64,000 nucleotides of DNA from Siphlonurus alternatus (GCA_949825025.1 OX463778.1:46772829-46836828); one strand, 5' to 3'; positions 48,766-62,845 are shown, numbered from the stretch's first letter. Program-made: numbers and translations. The notes: a model not told the origin generated them from the letters alone.

Positions 48766-49519
48766 TGTACAAAGCTGTTACTCTGTATATTTCTGTGGAT
48801 TATTTATAAAGTAACCAAAATGGTATTATAGGATTATATAAAATGAAATATAATATATTACATATATAGTAAAATATATACAATTGTACATAATATATAT
48901 AGGTCTATATTATTCTGTAATATAAATTTTTATTAAATATATTATTTAACGTATATGATCCTATCATTTAAAAAAAAAAAACTATTTTATGTGTTGAAAA
49001 TTGAAACAATGAACGTGTAAAAAAAAAAGGTATTAACACTTTTTTATACATAAAGTTTTATTGCATATTTATTATTTTATACATTTAATGTTCATGCCGT
49101 TCTCTTTGTTTTAAATTCAATGACAAAGACAATATAAGCTGAAACGTATATAAAAATCACACAGAAAATTCAATGAAAATAAATTTAATAAAAGAATTCA
49201 TGAATAGCAAAAAGTTAAAGTATTTAATTATAATAATTGACCAAACAATTATAAAAAAAGCAGTTTAGTAAAGTATGGTATAACTTTAAAAAGGCTTCAA
49301 CTAATTGCTACTTTACTCAATTAAGCAAATAACTAAATTGTCAATTATATGAAATATTAAAAAAATATATATATTATATATATATATGAGAGAGACAAAT
49401 AACATTTAATATCCTTTCTAATATATTTTTCAATTCTATTAATGAAAAAGTACGACTCGCTTCATATAACTTCATCATATAAAAAAAAGTATGGATAAAA
49501 AATTTAATATCCCGTTTTC

Positions 49520-49710
49520 CCATCATCCAGATTTGCACGCTAAGCGAGGTGAACGACGAGAAGTTAGCGACGAGGGGGGAACCAATACATCATCGCGATA
49601 TTAATGGACGCTAACAATAAATTATTGCCTCCACTGGTGACGTCAAACACCGCCGCTCCAACAATAAGTGCGAAACTTCACACACGTTAACCATAACATA
49701 ATGTCTCCTC
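49520..49710. other. GC-richer island
   Basis: About 190 bp of raised GC. No terminal repeats or recognised protein. Confidence 0.3.
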
Positions 49711-50372
49711 TTTATAAACACAAGAGCCATTGAGAATTTATAGCAATTAACACTGATTTAGTGACACTTTTCACAAAAAGGAAAAAATCGGAAATAAAAA
49801 TAAATCTATTGATTCGTATAACTATAACATATTGAACTTTTATTTAGTGAGTTTTGTAAATAATTCAACTTGTCAATTATCGATTTTTCAAAGATAAAAG
49901 TTCACTCAAATATTAAATTCATAATAATAATTTTTCCTATCAACATTTCGAAGGATCGATACCGTTACTTTGAAATTATGCTTGTTTCTCCTTTAGTAAA
50001 GCTTAAAATTTCTGCATGCTGTATTTTAGGAAATTATTTTTCTAAACCTTTGATTTAGAATGTTTTTACGAAAGAACAATAAAAAAACTTCAAAATTTAC
50101 ACTACTTCTAATAAAAATCCTTAAGGTCATTAGCACATGCAATTACTGTACCTATACCTGACCATTTTTGCCATTGTATGATGATACAATCTGTGCGTTC
50201 TATTATATGCTAGCAAGCAGCATATATTGTATAATATATACAGAAGTGCGTGATTTGTAGTCCATAAGAGCATGCATGTCCGTAGGTAACAGAGAGAATA
50301 AAGAGGGGGAGAGAGATTTGCTAATTGTAGCTGGCTAATTGAGACGAATGCATGCATGCAAACAGAACTACC

Positions 50373-50376
<4 letters not shown>

Positions 50377-50452
<76 letters not shown>
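50377..50452. repeat. (GA)n microsatellite
   Basis: About 76 bp of pure GA repeat, which creates E/R-repeat and S/L-repeat frames on the two strands. Confidence 0.98.
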
Positions 50453-50454
<2 letters not shown>

Positions 50455-50620
50455 TGCATGCACCTCTGGAAACGAGTTGATGAAGTGCAACAACACAGGT
50501 CATTTCACACCTCGGATCTCATGTCACTATTAAATGACACAGGTAACACAAATAACGCATTAAAAATTCGTAAACTTTTATTTTATTTTTTGTTCCAGTT
50601 TTACTTTAAAAAAGCAAAGT

Positions 50621-50827
50621 AAAGGAGGATTTTCATGAGCGCTTTCCAGCCTGCGACGCGAATGCGCACTTGCTGTAACATCCATTGGCGGCCATATTGT
50701 GCGATTAAAAGAAAAAGAGCATCGTAATTAACGCGATTACCGGCGAATTCGCCGCCGCATAGGATTTCGCAGCTTTTACGTCAAATCGGGCGCCGCTTCG
50801 CTTTTGTCGCTCATGAAAATCCACCTT
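50621..50827. mobile_element. GC-rich MITE with GGATTTTCATGAGCG ends
   Basis: The left end AAGGAGGATTTTCATGAGCG and the right end, read inward as AAGGTGGATTTTCATGAGCG, are inverted repeats of 20 bp with one mismatch. The 170-bp interior is much richer in GC than the flanks and contains a GGCGAATTCGCC palindrome. This explains a GC-rich island that would otherwise look like host regulatory DNA. No second copy in the window. Confidence 0.7.
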
Positions 50828-52080
50828 AAAACGCTTAAAATTCTATAATACAAAATATTTAGAAAACTTAACGCTTCTGCAGAACCTTTTTTACAACACA
50901 ATAATTCAATACGGTGGCAGATCATCAAAACAAACATTTTATAACAAAGGTTCATAAAACACAACAATCAACTTGATGAAATTACTGTTCAGAGTTTGGA
51001 GTGCACTTCGCTTGTTATTTACGAGGCTGCAGGATGAGTGAGTCTGTATCGTTTTTGTTATGAGTGCGTGCGAAAGGTAGACCATAGAATTTTAAGATGT
51101 AATATCATAAGGTGCAAATGTAAAAAGAGAAAGATAAAGGGAAAAAACACTTATTTATAATTTCTACAAAATTGCGAGTATAATTCAGAATTAAGATTTT
51201 AATTCTATGTTGGTTGACTTATATGAGAGCAATAATTTTACATTAAAATTTTACAGTGTATAAAATACGCATGCTCCAACATTTGTGTTATACATCATAG
51301 TGTTATATTAGGGTTTAAAGTGGACTTATAGCTTAAGTCTACTGAATTCAGCGCAAAGAATTAAAATGATTTTGACATTATATAGCTAATTAACAAGTTT
51401 AACTATCGTCAATACTATTATATAGTAATTGGAAAAAATATTATAAAAATTATCGTATTTAATTTTTGACCTAAATGTTTTATTCGTCTGGTTTTTAAGG
51501 TTCTTTGGTTCTTTACAGCATTAATTTATTACTTTTGAGCTTAGTTGCGGAAATAAATGTAAAAAAATAGTAAAAATAAGAAATTCAGTTGCAATTTTGT
51601 ATAGCGATAAACATGGCAAGTATTTCCAAAGAGTGGTATTTACAGTGATGGACATTCCATCTTGCAGGATATAAAGGTAGTAATTATTGATAACGTGAGC
51701 TGAGTGAGCTCGGATTAATTTATAAAATCATGAACTTAAGCGTGCCGAAAACATAAAGTATATCTGATTACGACGAGTTTCTGGTCAAACACAAAAGTGT
51801 AGTGTACATTTCAACCGATTTTGGTGCTCCATCACTACCCTCTCACACGACGGTCGAGTTGGTTTTCTAATTTTCTTCCGATGACATTAGCACGTTAAAA
51901 CAGGACTAAGCGTTTTAAAGTGCGTCCTATTTTGCTATAACTCAGCATGAGTCGAGCATTTTTTTTTACGGTGCATGCACTGAGGTGCGGCTCGCTCTAA
52001 TGACCGTGGACTGGAGTCGCTAGCTACATTAGCTTGTTACACGATGAAGATTCATGGCCGCGAGTTGCTCACGATGACAA

Positions 52081-52619
52081 TTAAGGTAGAGATAACGCCG
52101 AACAGCTGTTCGACGTACTCCCATTTGATTAACATGTAAACCTTAGCATATTTACAAAAATTCTGAATTTTTTTTTAGAGGCAGATATTAGTGCCTAAAA
52201 GCCACAGAAAAAAGTTTCAAAACAATTTAACGAGCCAATTTTTTAAAATTAAGTTCCTAGTTTGTCTCTCTATTGGAAAGCCCTATGCTGAAAATTAAAA
52301 AAATAAATAAATAATTAAAAAAAATCGGCTATTTTTTCACTTAATATTTACATGATATTGTACCAGCCAGGGTTTAAAATAACCCTGTCGGCTGCTACGG
52401 TTTACATAGAGGTCTTCAAAATCTTGTTAATAAAGGTACATTGGAAACAAAAACAAGCGTTAAATAGTATTGACGATAGCTAAATTGTTTTGAAATTTTT
52501 TCTATGGCTTTTAAGCACTAATATCTGTCTCTCAAAAAAATTTCAGAATTTTTGTGAATTTGCTAAGGTTTATATGTTCATGTTCGTCGAACAGCTGTTC
52601 GGCGTTATCTCTACCTTAA
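52081..52619. mobile_element. TTAA-flanked foldback element, copy 2
   Basis: Ends TTAAGGTAGAGATAACG and arms match copy 1 at 2542-2935. The loop segment is present in the reverse orientation relative to copy 1, so this copy inserted the other way round. Its right arm is interrupted at about 52331-52480 by 150 bp absent from copy 1. Open frames resembling those of copy 1 are arm sequence. Confidence 0.85.
52331..52480. other. 150-bp insertion within the right foldback arm
   Basis: Compared with the left arm and with copy 1, the arm breaks after TCGGCT and resumes at TAAATTGTTTTGAAA. The intervening sequence contains a CAGGGTT/AACCCTG mini-hairpin. No clear target-site duplication is visible. 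A few arm bases appear lost at the junction. Confidence 0.6.
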
Positions 52620-52823
52620 CGCCGCACATTGCACCGTTGTCAGTACAGGAGATATGGCAGCTACTGGCAGCAGCAGCAACGTTAAAACAAGCTATATACA
52701 TGTATAGTACAATGAATGGAAATACTGGAAATACTCCATAGAGGTAATATCAAGTATAATATTTGTGTTACTTCACCTACATAAATGAACCCATTTCAAT
52801 TGTAATTATTGTTGATTAAGGCT

Positions 52824-52825
<2 letters not shown>

Positions 52826-52864
<39 letters not shown>
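52826..52864. repeat. Poly(T) run
   Basis: A 39-base T homopolymer. Confidence 0.97.
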
Positions 52865-52867
<3 letters not shown>

Positions 52868-53250
52868 GAAGTAAAATACTAAAATACACCACGTGTAAAA
52901 AATTACATACATAGGAGTTGTATTGTGTAGCAGTGTATTATGGACCATCATTCACTCTTAATTTACTGTATTCAGATTTATAGTTGGTAGTGTTGGGACA
53001 GTATATATTTTTTAATTTATTTTTTATGTTGAATAGTTGTCATGAAATATTAAAAATGAAAATAACATATATCACTTCTACTAAAAGCATATAATATAAA
53101 TTATATGAAACATTATAATCTAATTTTGCATGCAAGTTCGCTTACATAAAAGAATAGACCATACATAATTATTTTAAGGATGAATAATTAGTAAGCTTTG
53201 GTATATTTCCCTGTATTTTAAAAAAATATAACATTGAATATTAAACTTAT

Positions 53251-55770
<2,520 letters not shown>

Positions 55771-55895
55771 AATAGTTAGGGAATTAATGGCAAAAATCGC
55801 GCTATTGGTGATACCGGGCTGAAATTTTCAGTACTTGCTAATAACATCATTTGCATCAACTTTTTTGGCGGAGCCCAAAAAAAAGTGTCATACCG

Positions 55896-55925
55896 TGACC
55901 TTGAGTGACCTTTGAACTTTGACCT
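55896..55925 (-). promoter_or_regulatory. AGGTCA-type repeat cluster, left arm
   Basis: On the minus strand AGGTCA-A-AGTTCA forms a DR1-like pair, followed by AAGGTCA and TCAAGGTCA half-sites. The same array is at 60512-60541 in the other arm. AGGTCA arrays are nuclear-receptor binding sites, but use here is untested. Confidence 0.35.
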
Positions 55926-56701
55926 CCGATTGATTTACGTTTGATTTTTTTACAAGGAATCTAAGGCAGATACGAAAAAGATTTTCATAGCAAATATGTT
56001 TGTACTAACACGGAGAGTAATTAGCAATTTTTGGAAAAGACCTAAGTCCATAAAAAACAAAATGGCGGCCGATGAAACTTTTATTGACCTCTTTTTTGGC
56101 AGCTTTCTTGCTTATTTTAACCCAACTAGCAAACTTTTTAGCTTAAAATAGCAACTATCAATTGTCTACTATCATTACGATTAAAAAAAATCATAATGCT
56201 TGTTGATAAGAGAATAATAACTCGAGATATTGTAATTTCTACCGTAAAATGAGCACTTATTCCCTATGCTATTATAATACGTTTTTTTACTAAAATCCAT
56301 ACTTTTTGTGACAAAAGCATTAAACATACAGAAATGATTAATTAAATCATAAGAACCTTAAAAAATACTGTACCCTAAAATTTTGAACCACCCTTTGACC
56401 CCTGGTGACCTTTCAAAATGGCGGATGTGGAGAACAGGAAAGTATTATTTTCTGGCAAACCAAAGGTCGGGATAAAGATATATTCCGCAGAAAAGATGCT
56501 TAGAAGGTTGCAATTATTTAAAAAGGGTCCCTAATTATTTTCAAAGTGCAATGTTGCCAAATATAGCACCCCTAAAGATTTAAATTTTATTTGACTTTTT
56601 TTCAGTTAAAATCGTATAAAATCCATGCTTTCTGAAAGTGGAGCTTCTAATTTTCAAGCATGATTAATTAATTGGGGTCACGAGAACCAAAAAAATAAGA
56701 A

Positions 56702-56737
56702 CCCCCCTCCCCTAACCCCCCCCCCCCACCCCACCCC
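56702..56737 (-). other. G-quadruplex-capable tract, left arm
   Basis: C-rich on the plus strand: several runs of four or more C with short loops, so the minus strand could form a G-quadruplex. The counterpart in the right arm is 59705-59734. Confidence 0.6.
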
Positions 56738-57862
56738 AATTGAAACATTTTACGCCTCCTGCCCAGGGTTCTTTAATCCATGATTGACTCGGGGAATTAT
56801 ATTATATTTTTTTAGGCCATAGTCAGTTCATTGAAGTAATTGCAGTTAGTAACCATTTGTCTATAGTATACGTATTTCTACTAAATAAAAATAAAAACTA
56901 AGAGTAATTTTAAGAAAGAGTTCTCTAATTAAAAAAAAAAAAGGTGGGTTTCCAAGTCTTCCTAAAATCTGAGTAATCTATTTCTCGATAAACAAGCATA
57001 TATGAATCACAACCCTCTTTACTCTTTAAGATACCAACATATAATTAAGCCTCCACCCCCCTCTCTTTCCCCTGTACATCGCCCCCCTAAATTGACTTTA
57101 TAGAACATGAAGCACCTCTGTCCTCTTCCATTATTTTAAAAAACTCCGTTGGATCACCGTTCTTGCTAATCATATGTTATCAATTAAAGGTTACACTGTA
57201 TACGAATATATAATCAATGACAATAATAAAACTATATAAATCTTACTATCTTAGTCAAATTATAAATGTATTACAATTATTTTTATACTTAAATATATTG
57301 TAAATCTTTACTGGTATGGGGGGAAATACCTAGAGGGACATATCCCACTTGTTGGGTTATTACCAACATGCAAGTTGTCTCATAATTAACTCCCTTCAAA
57401 CGTTTAAAACAACCCGGCAAGGACAATATTGAAGAAACCAGCTCCAAAATGTATAGTTCAATGTAGCTAAAAAAAACTAACATTGTGAAAATGAGTTTTG
57501 AAAAACTTTTCTTAATGAGTGAGGAACTGAAAAAGGCAAATCAACATATTAGTGTCCCACTATCATCCCGGAGTTAGGGATGAAAATCAAAATGTTTAAA
57601 ATTATCATACGACAAAACGACACAAATGAAGCCCGGCAGTAACATTTTAGCACTATTTTTTGACGCAGATTCAGCAAAAATTTAATTTTTTTAATTCACC
57701 CTCTCTTATTTTAGAACATGAAAATTTGAAAACAACAACAAAAAAAAAAAAAAAAATAGAAAAAAAAAGAGAGAAAAAAAAAAGAGAAAATTTTACACAT
57801 GCAGCACTTCTCTAAGCAGGTTTGAAAGTAAGTGCTGGAAATGTGGAAAATAATAAAATATA

Positions 57863-58813
57863 CACTCTTAATAAAATTTGGCTGAAATTAATGTCAGTAT
57901 ATTTTCAACTACTGACTTTCAGTAGTTTCAAAAAAATTTCTATGTTTTAACACCTCAATTATATACCCCAGTGTAAGGATATGCTGAAAAAATAAAATGT
58001 GCTGAAAAATAAAAATATGTACTGAAAAAAAAATTAATAGCCTGAAAAAAATTAAGGTGAAATTAAAAAGCAAATGAAGAACGCAAACCGTAAATATAAT
58101 TTAGTCAGCTGAAGTGGAAAATTTTGTGAACGCGATGATGGCGTCATGTCATGAAATTGAAGAAAAATGACGAGAAATATCTCTAATTGGTTCAAAAGTT
58201 TATGATATTTGTATTCACTAAGGTGCAACGATACTTTGTGGCGTATTTCTTTTAAAAGATCGTACTTTATTAAGAGATGAGATGCAAATTCAGTTACCCA
58301 AACCTCCTCCATGCCTGTTGTAAGTTAGTAATTGCTATTAGTATTATAATATCGGTCTAATTATCAATTTATATTATTTATGTGTTGTTTTTCCCCATTT
58401 TATTTATTGTCGCTAATATTTCTAGCTAATTTTATATTAAAATACAATTTTTTCGTATTTATTTTTTTTACAATGGAATGCTATTACATTAAATTTATGT
58501 ACCATGGTATAAAAAATTATAATAAGTCAATATTTTATTAAATCTATAGAAATAAAATTTAATTTTGTTGTATAAATTAAAAAATGACATATTTCTCAAT
58601 TTCGTAAGTCGTACATGATTTTAATGTTAAAGAAAACACTGAAAATATTTCAGTGCTTGCTACCCACTGAAAATAGGGTGTCAATTGACAGTGGTTTCTA
58701 ACACCTGAAATCCAACACCTGAATAATATTCAGGGGTATCAATCCACTGAATATAAGATGTCAATTTCAGTATCAGGAATATACTGACATTCAGCCAAAT
58801 TTTATTAAGAGTG
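57863..58813. mobile_element. 951-bp nested element with CACTCTTAAT ends and TA flanks
   Basis: Terminal inverted repeats start CACTCTTAATAAAATTT and match perfectly for about 24 bp, followed by a shared GTCAGTATATT block. TA lies directly outside each end (57861-57862 and 58814-58815). CTGAAA recurs near the left side at 57984, 58002, 58022 and 58042, spaced 18-20 bp. CACTGAAA/CACCTGAA words in both orientations crowd the right 200 bp. An 86-codon minus-strand frame inside matches no transposase I know. Likely a non-autonomous DNA transposon. Confidence 0.75.
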
Positions 58814-58925
58814 TAGTAATTGGGAAATCGTTTTTTTTTTTGTTTTTGTTTTTTTCCTCTTGTTGTAGCTATCATAAATACGCATAACTATATAACTTTT
58901 GATGTTGGTACCTTCAATATTGCCC

Positions 58926-59277
58926 AGGCGCGGATCCAGGGCGGGGGGGGGGGGGACTGATATGTTTTATTTAACAAGGGCAATGGCAATATAGGCATTT
59001 GCCACACTCCATTTTTTCTTTTAACATTGGCCTTATGGAGGAAGCACATCCCCCCCCCTCCGATTTTTTTTTTTTTTTTTTTTTTTTCTGGATTCACGGC
59101 TGATATTGTGATATTGCCCTTGCTGGGTTGATTTAAACGTGTATATAAAGGGGGTAATGTATGCCTCCGTTGCACCCCCCGAAAGTCGCTCATAAATTAA
59201 CGTTGCAGATTTGGAGCATTGTGCGTATGCACGAACACGTACCTTTTCCATTTTAGAACCCCGCTGGATCTCCGATC
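58926..59277. mobile_element. Possible small element with GCGGATCCAGG-like ends
   Basis: The left side reads GGCGCGGATCCAGG and the right side CCCCGCTGGATCTCCGATC, an imperfect inverted pair about 350 bp apart. Between them are a run of G (58939-58954 approx), a C run and a T run of about 20. The boundaries and inverted match are weak. Confidence 0.35.
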
Positions 59278-59704
59278 GTACATACTTATTTTATACAAAT
59301 TGTACATATTTATATATTGTACTGTGAACGAATGGTTAAAAGCATTATCATAAAATTAAGTGAACATTATTTATATAAATATATACAGTATTTTTAGCAT
59401 ATATATTTTATAAAACATTTGTTATATTTGTTATATATTTATTATTTGTTTCTCGATAAAAAGATTACTCAGATTTTAGGAAGACTTGGAAACCCATCTT
59501 TTTTTTTTTAATTAGGGAACTCTTTCTTAAAATTACTCTTAGTTTTAATTTTAATTTAGTAGAAATACGTATACTATAGACAAATGGTTACTAACTGCAA
59601 TTACTTCAATGAACTGACTATATGGCCTAAAAAAATATAATATAATTCCCCGAGTCAATCATGGATTAAAGAACCCTGGGCAGGAGGCGTAAAATGTTTC
59701 AATT

Positions 59705-59734
59705 GGGGTGGGGGTGGGGGTTAGGGGAGGGGGG
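59705..59734 (+). other. G-quadruplex-capable tract, right arm
   Basis: Runs of four to six G separated by 1-3 bases (GGGGTGGGGGTGGGGG, then TTAGGGGAGGGGGG). Mirrors the C-rich tract of the left arm. Confidence 0.7.
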
Positions 59735-60511
59735 TTCTTATTTTTTTGGTTCTCATGACCCCAATTAATTAATCATGCTTGAAAATTAGAAGCTCCACTT
59801 TCAGAAAGCATGGATTTTATACGATTTTAACTGAAAAAAAGTCAAATAAAATTTAAATCTTTAGGGGTGCTATATTTGGCAACATTGCACTTTGAAAATA
59901 ATTAGGGACCCTTTTTAAATAATTGCAACCATCTAAGCATCTTTTCTGCGGAATATATCTTTATCCCGACCTTTGGTTTGCCAGAAAATAATACTTTCCT
60001 GTTCTCCACATCCGCCATTTTGAAAGGTCACCAGGGGTCAAAGGGTGGTTCAAAATTTTAGGGTACAGTATTTTTTAAGGTTCTTATGATGTAATTAATC
60101 ATTTCTGTATGTTTAATGCTTTTGTCACAAAAAGTATGGATTTTAGTAAAAAAACGTATTATAATAGCATAGGGAATAAGTGCTCATTTTACGGTAGAAA
60201 TTACAATATCTCGAGTTATTATTCTCTTATCAACAAGCATTATGATTTTTTTTAATCGTAATGATAGTAGACAATTGATAGTTGCTATTTTAAGCTAAAA
60301 AGTTTGCTAGTTTGGTTAAAATAAGCAAGAAAGCTGCCAAAAAAGAGGTCAATAAAAGTTTCATCGGCCGCCATTTTGTTTTTTATGGACTTAGGTTTTT
60401 TTCAAAAATTGTTAATTACTCTCCGTGTTAGTACAAACATATTTGCTAATGACAATTTTTTTCGTATCTGCCTTAGATTCCTTGTAAAAAAATCAAACGT
60501 AAATCAATCGG

Positions 60512-60541
60512 AGGTCAAAGTTCAAAGGTCACTCAAGGTCA
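60512..60541 (+). promoter_or_regulatory. AGGTCA-type repeat cluster, right arm
   Basis: Plus-strand counterpart of the array in the left arm, with the DR1-like pair and two further half-sites. A separate DR4-like pair, AGGTCA-CCAG-GGGTCA, lies at 60025-60040 (and inverted at 56396-56411). Confidence 0.35.
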
Positions 60542-60679
60542 CGGTATGACACTTTTTATTGGGCTCCGCCAAAAAAGTTGATGCAAATGATGTTATTAGC
60601 AAGTACTGAAAATTTCAGCCCGGTATCACCAATAGCGCGATTTTCGTGAAATTTGGTTGTTGATTCCCTAACTATAAAT

Positions 60680-62160
60680 GAAAGGGTGGCAACTCACGCG
60701 ATCTTCTGTTGAAGAGATTATATAACATAATATATACAACACAAGCTGCTGCTACTACTATACTTTAACTACCATATATGAAAAATTGTCGCAGTTATTA
60801 TAATAGACGCACGAAATCTCCCTTTTTTTGTGTGCACTACAATCAAGATAGAGTGAAAATTGGAAGTAGTATTGTTTCTGATATAATATATAAATAAATA
60901 TTCTTGCTTATTATTAACACGATAAGTTTATTTATAATATTATCAAGGCATTATAATTATTCTTAAGTAATAATGTAAATATATATAGTATCGTATTAAT
61001 TTTCTTACATTATTAAGTCTTCACTTTACCTCTTCTTTAAACTTTTCTTTTGTATAATCTAAAACTTTTTTGTTAACAACAGTTTTAAATTATGAGTAGC
61101 AGATTACCAAAAATAAGTATAATCATTGTATACAGAGAATTTACTAGGGTCATTTTTAAGTAAATGAATATAGGAAAATAGTACGTAATGTCATAGAGGG
61201 TACTGTCAACAGTACTTCCACGCCCTCTTTGTTGTACCTTTGTTTTAAAGGACGGTCGAGGGTATTTTAGTGTCGCTAAAGAACACGACTGCACAAAACA
61301 TAAAAACGACTAAACTGTCGTGGTAATATCTCCGCATCACAATACATTAAGTGAAAAACCATTGCGTATATTATAAATTAAGCAGTTATGTAAATACAAC
61401 AAAACAACTAAAGCTGCAGCCTTTGTCATAATAAATTTTATACTGCCCTGCATGATATTAAATTCATGAAAAAAAAATGAGTTTTATTAATAAATCAGTT
61501 AAGTTTAATATTTCATAAAAATTATCAGATTTCGTGTTACGGCAAAAGGATAATTACATTCATGTAATTTTATTAACAATTGAAATAAGTCATGATTTAT
61601 TTTTTTGAAAACTACAAATAAAAATAATATGCACGATAAGAAAATATATTTACATGCATGCTATGAAATACATACCAAAATAAAAATAATTATATTTATA
61701 TTAATAATCATTTTAATCATTATCAAGGAATTGATTTTGTTTGTAACAACAAAGCTGACTATTTGGTGGTAGGTGTAAAATCAGAAATGTCCAGCAAAAT
61801 ACGAGGTCACAGAGTATGATTGTGTACTTAGCTACCGCATTCGTACATAACAAATAGTGATTACTTTGTCCTTGAACACCATCGGGCAATACTATTTATG
61901 TGTCTTGTAAGCCATAAAAACTCTCATTGCTTTTATTACCTATAGTATATTTTATTGAGTAACAAATTTTGTTGCTGAAATTTTTATGGGATTTTTTTTT
62001 TTATTATTATTATTTACACATTCCAATTTTTTATTATTTCACCACATTGTATCAGTTATTCATTTTGATTTCCCATTTCTGAACGGTGATATAGTAAAAA
62101 AATATATATTTATTTCAGCAAAGATTTGTCGGTAAAATAGAAGTGTATATTATTATAACT
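60680..62160. other. AT-rich stretch without recognised genes
   Basis: AT-rich background with small mixed patches near 61190-61330 and 61750-61890. No gene or repeat structure recognised. Confidence 0.55.
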
Positions 62161-62165
62161 ATTAT

Positions 62166-62209
62166 CAAGGAAAATGAGATCTCATCGGAAAACATCTCAT
62201 TTTCCTTGC
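62166..62209. repeat. Perfect 15-bp-arm hairpin
   Basis: CAAGGAAAATGAGAT and its exact reverse complement flank a 14-base loop. The stem is too short for a typical pre-miRNA, and no second copy is present. It may be a MITE relic or a chance structure. Confidence 0.7.
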
Positions 62210-62599
62210 TATTATATTTCATATTAGCGCATCTTTGGCAACACTAATACTAATAATTTGCATGTGAATTATGTATCCTTGCAAATATACAACATATAAA
62301 AGAGTGGTAAAAAATCTATATTTTATTTCTATAAACTGTAAGCAATTTTTAAATTAATTAACATTCATGTTATGTAATACCTGTAGATTATTTATTACTT
62401 TGAGAGGGGGGGGGGAGAGACAAATAAAAATAAAAGACGGTAGATATGATTTAGAGCATGCTATATATGAAATTCTAATCTTATTTTCAATTAAAATTAA
62501 ACCCATTATTGTTGTAAATTCTATTTTATTAAAAAATACACCATCGGTAAAAAAAAAAAAAGAACTGCATTATATCAACTGTACAGTAATTACTTGAAG

Positions 62600-62845
62600 T
62601 TCTTCATCTCTTTCATAAAAGTAAGAAGTTGGTATTGCAATTGTGGCTATTTCCTGACGCTCTGCTAAGCTCTGGCTTGTACCGTTTGTGCTGAGTTGTA
62701 CGAGGGATGCAGCATCAGCAGCACTGACACGATACTGCAGTTGACAGGTGCAATTACTCGCAGTGCACAAGCAGCAAATGTGCACGAGATGCACAGTCTG
62801 TCTGCATGCAGTTGTCATATCAGCGTGCACTTGGAGATAAAAAAA
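62600..62845. other. GC-richer island with repeated GTGCA words
   Basis: About 240 bp of raised GC with GTGCA/TGCAC repeated several times at 62745-62830. A 99-codon minus-strand frame begins in a T-rich run and resembles no known protein. A CTCCAAG acceptor-like site precedes the GC-rich part on that strand. Undecided between conserved non-coding DNA and a relic exon. Confidence 0.25.

Larger units (their letters stand above)
56993..59448. mobile_element. 2.46-kb insertion at the palindrome centre, 12-bp direct repeats
   Basis: TTTCTCGATAAA occurs in direct orientation at 56981-56992 and 59449-59460, exactly at the two arm-spacer junctions. Removing the insert with one copy rejoins the palindrome, so this is best read as a target-site duplication. 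The insert starts CAAGCATATATG and ends with TTATATTTG-type short repeats, ...ATTATTTG. A 12-bp duplication and a repetitive tail favour a retroposed element over a cut-and-paste one. No reverse transcriptase is recognisable. Two smaller inverted-repeat elements lie inside. Confidence 0.65.
55775..60672. mobile_element. Long-armed palindromic foldback element, interrupted
   Basis: Left arm 55775-56979 and right arm 59462-60672 are reverse complements of about 1.2 kb, nearly identical by eye apart from single substitutions and a short indel near the tips. The tips read GTTAGGGAAT, and TA lies directly outside both, consistent with a TA target duplication (Tc1/mariner-like or similar). The arms contain no recognisable open frame. 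Conserved arm contents include AAAATGGCGG words, AGGTCA-type repeats and a G-rich tract. The centre is split by the 56993-59448 insertion. Without it and one copy of its flanking repeat, the element would be a 2.43-kb hairpin with almost no loop. Confidence 0.85.

Noticed and set aside
51399..52480. Inverted 17-bp match (AATAGTATTGACGATAG) between about 51399 and 52464
   Set aside because: It does not extend on either side. Matches of this length between AT-rich segments are expected by chance in 64 kb.
58052..58312. 86-codon minus-strand frame as a possible transposase fragment
   Set aside because: It lies inside the CACTCTTAAT element but shows no DDE/D pattern or helix-turn-helix that I can identify. 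Too short to support.
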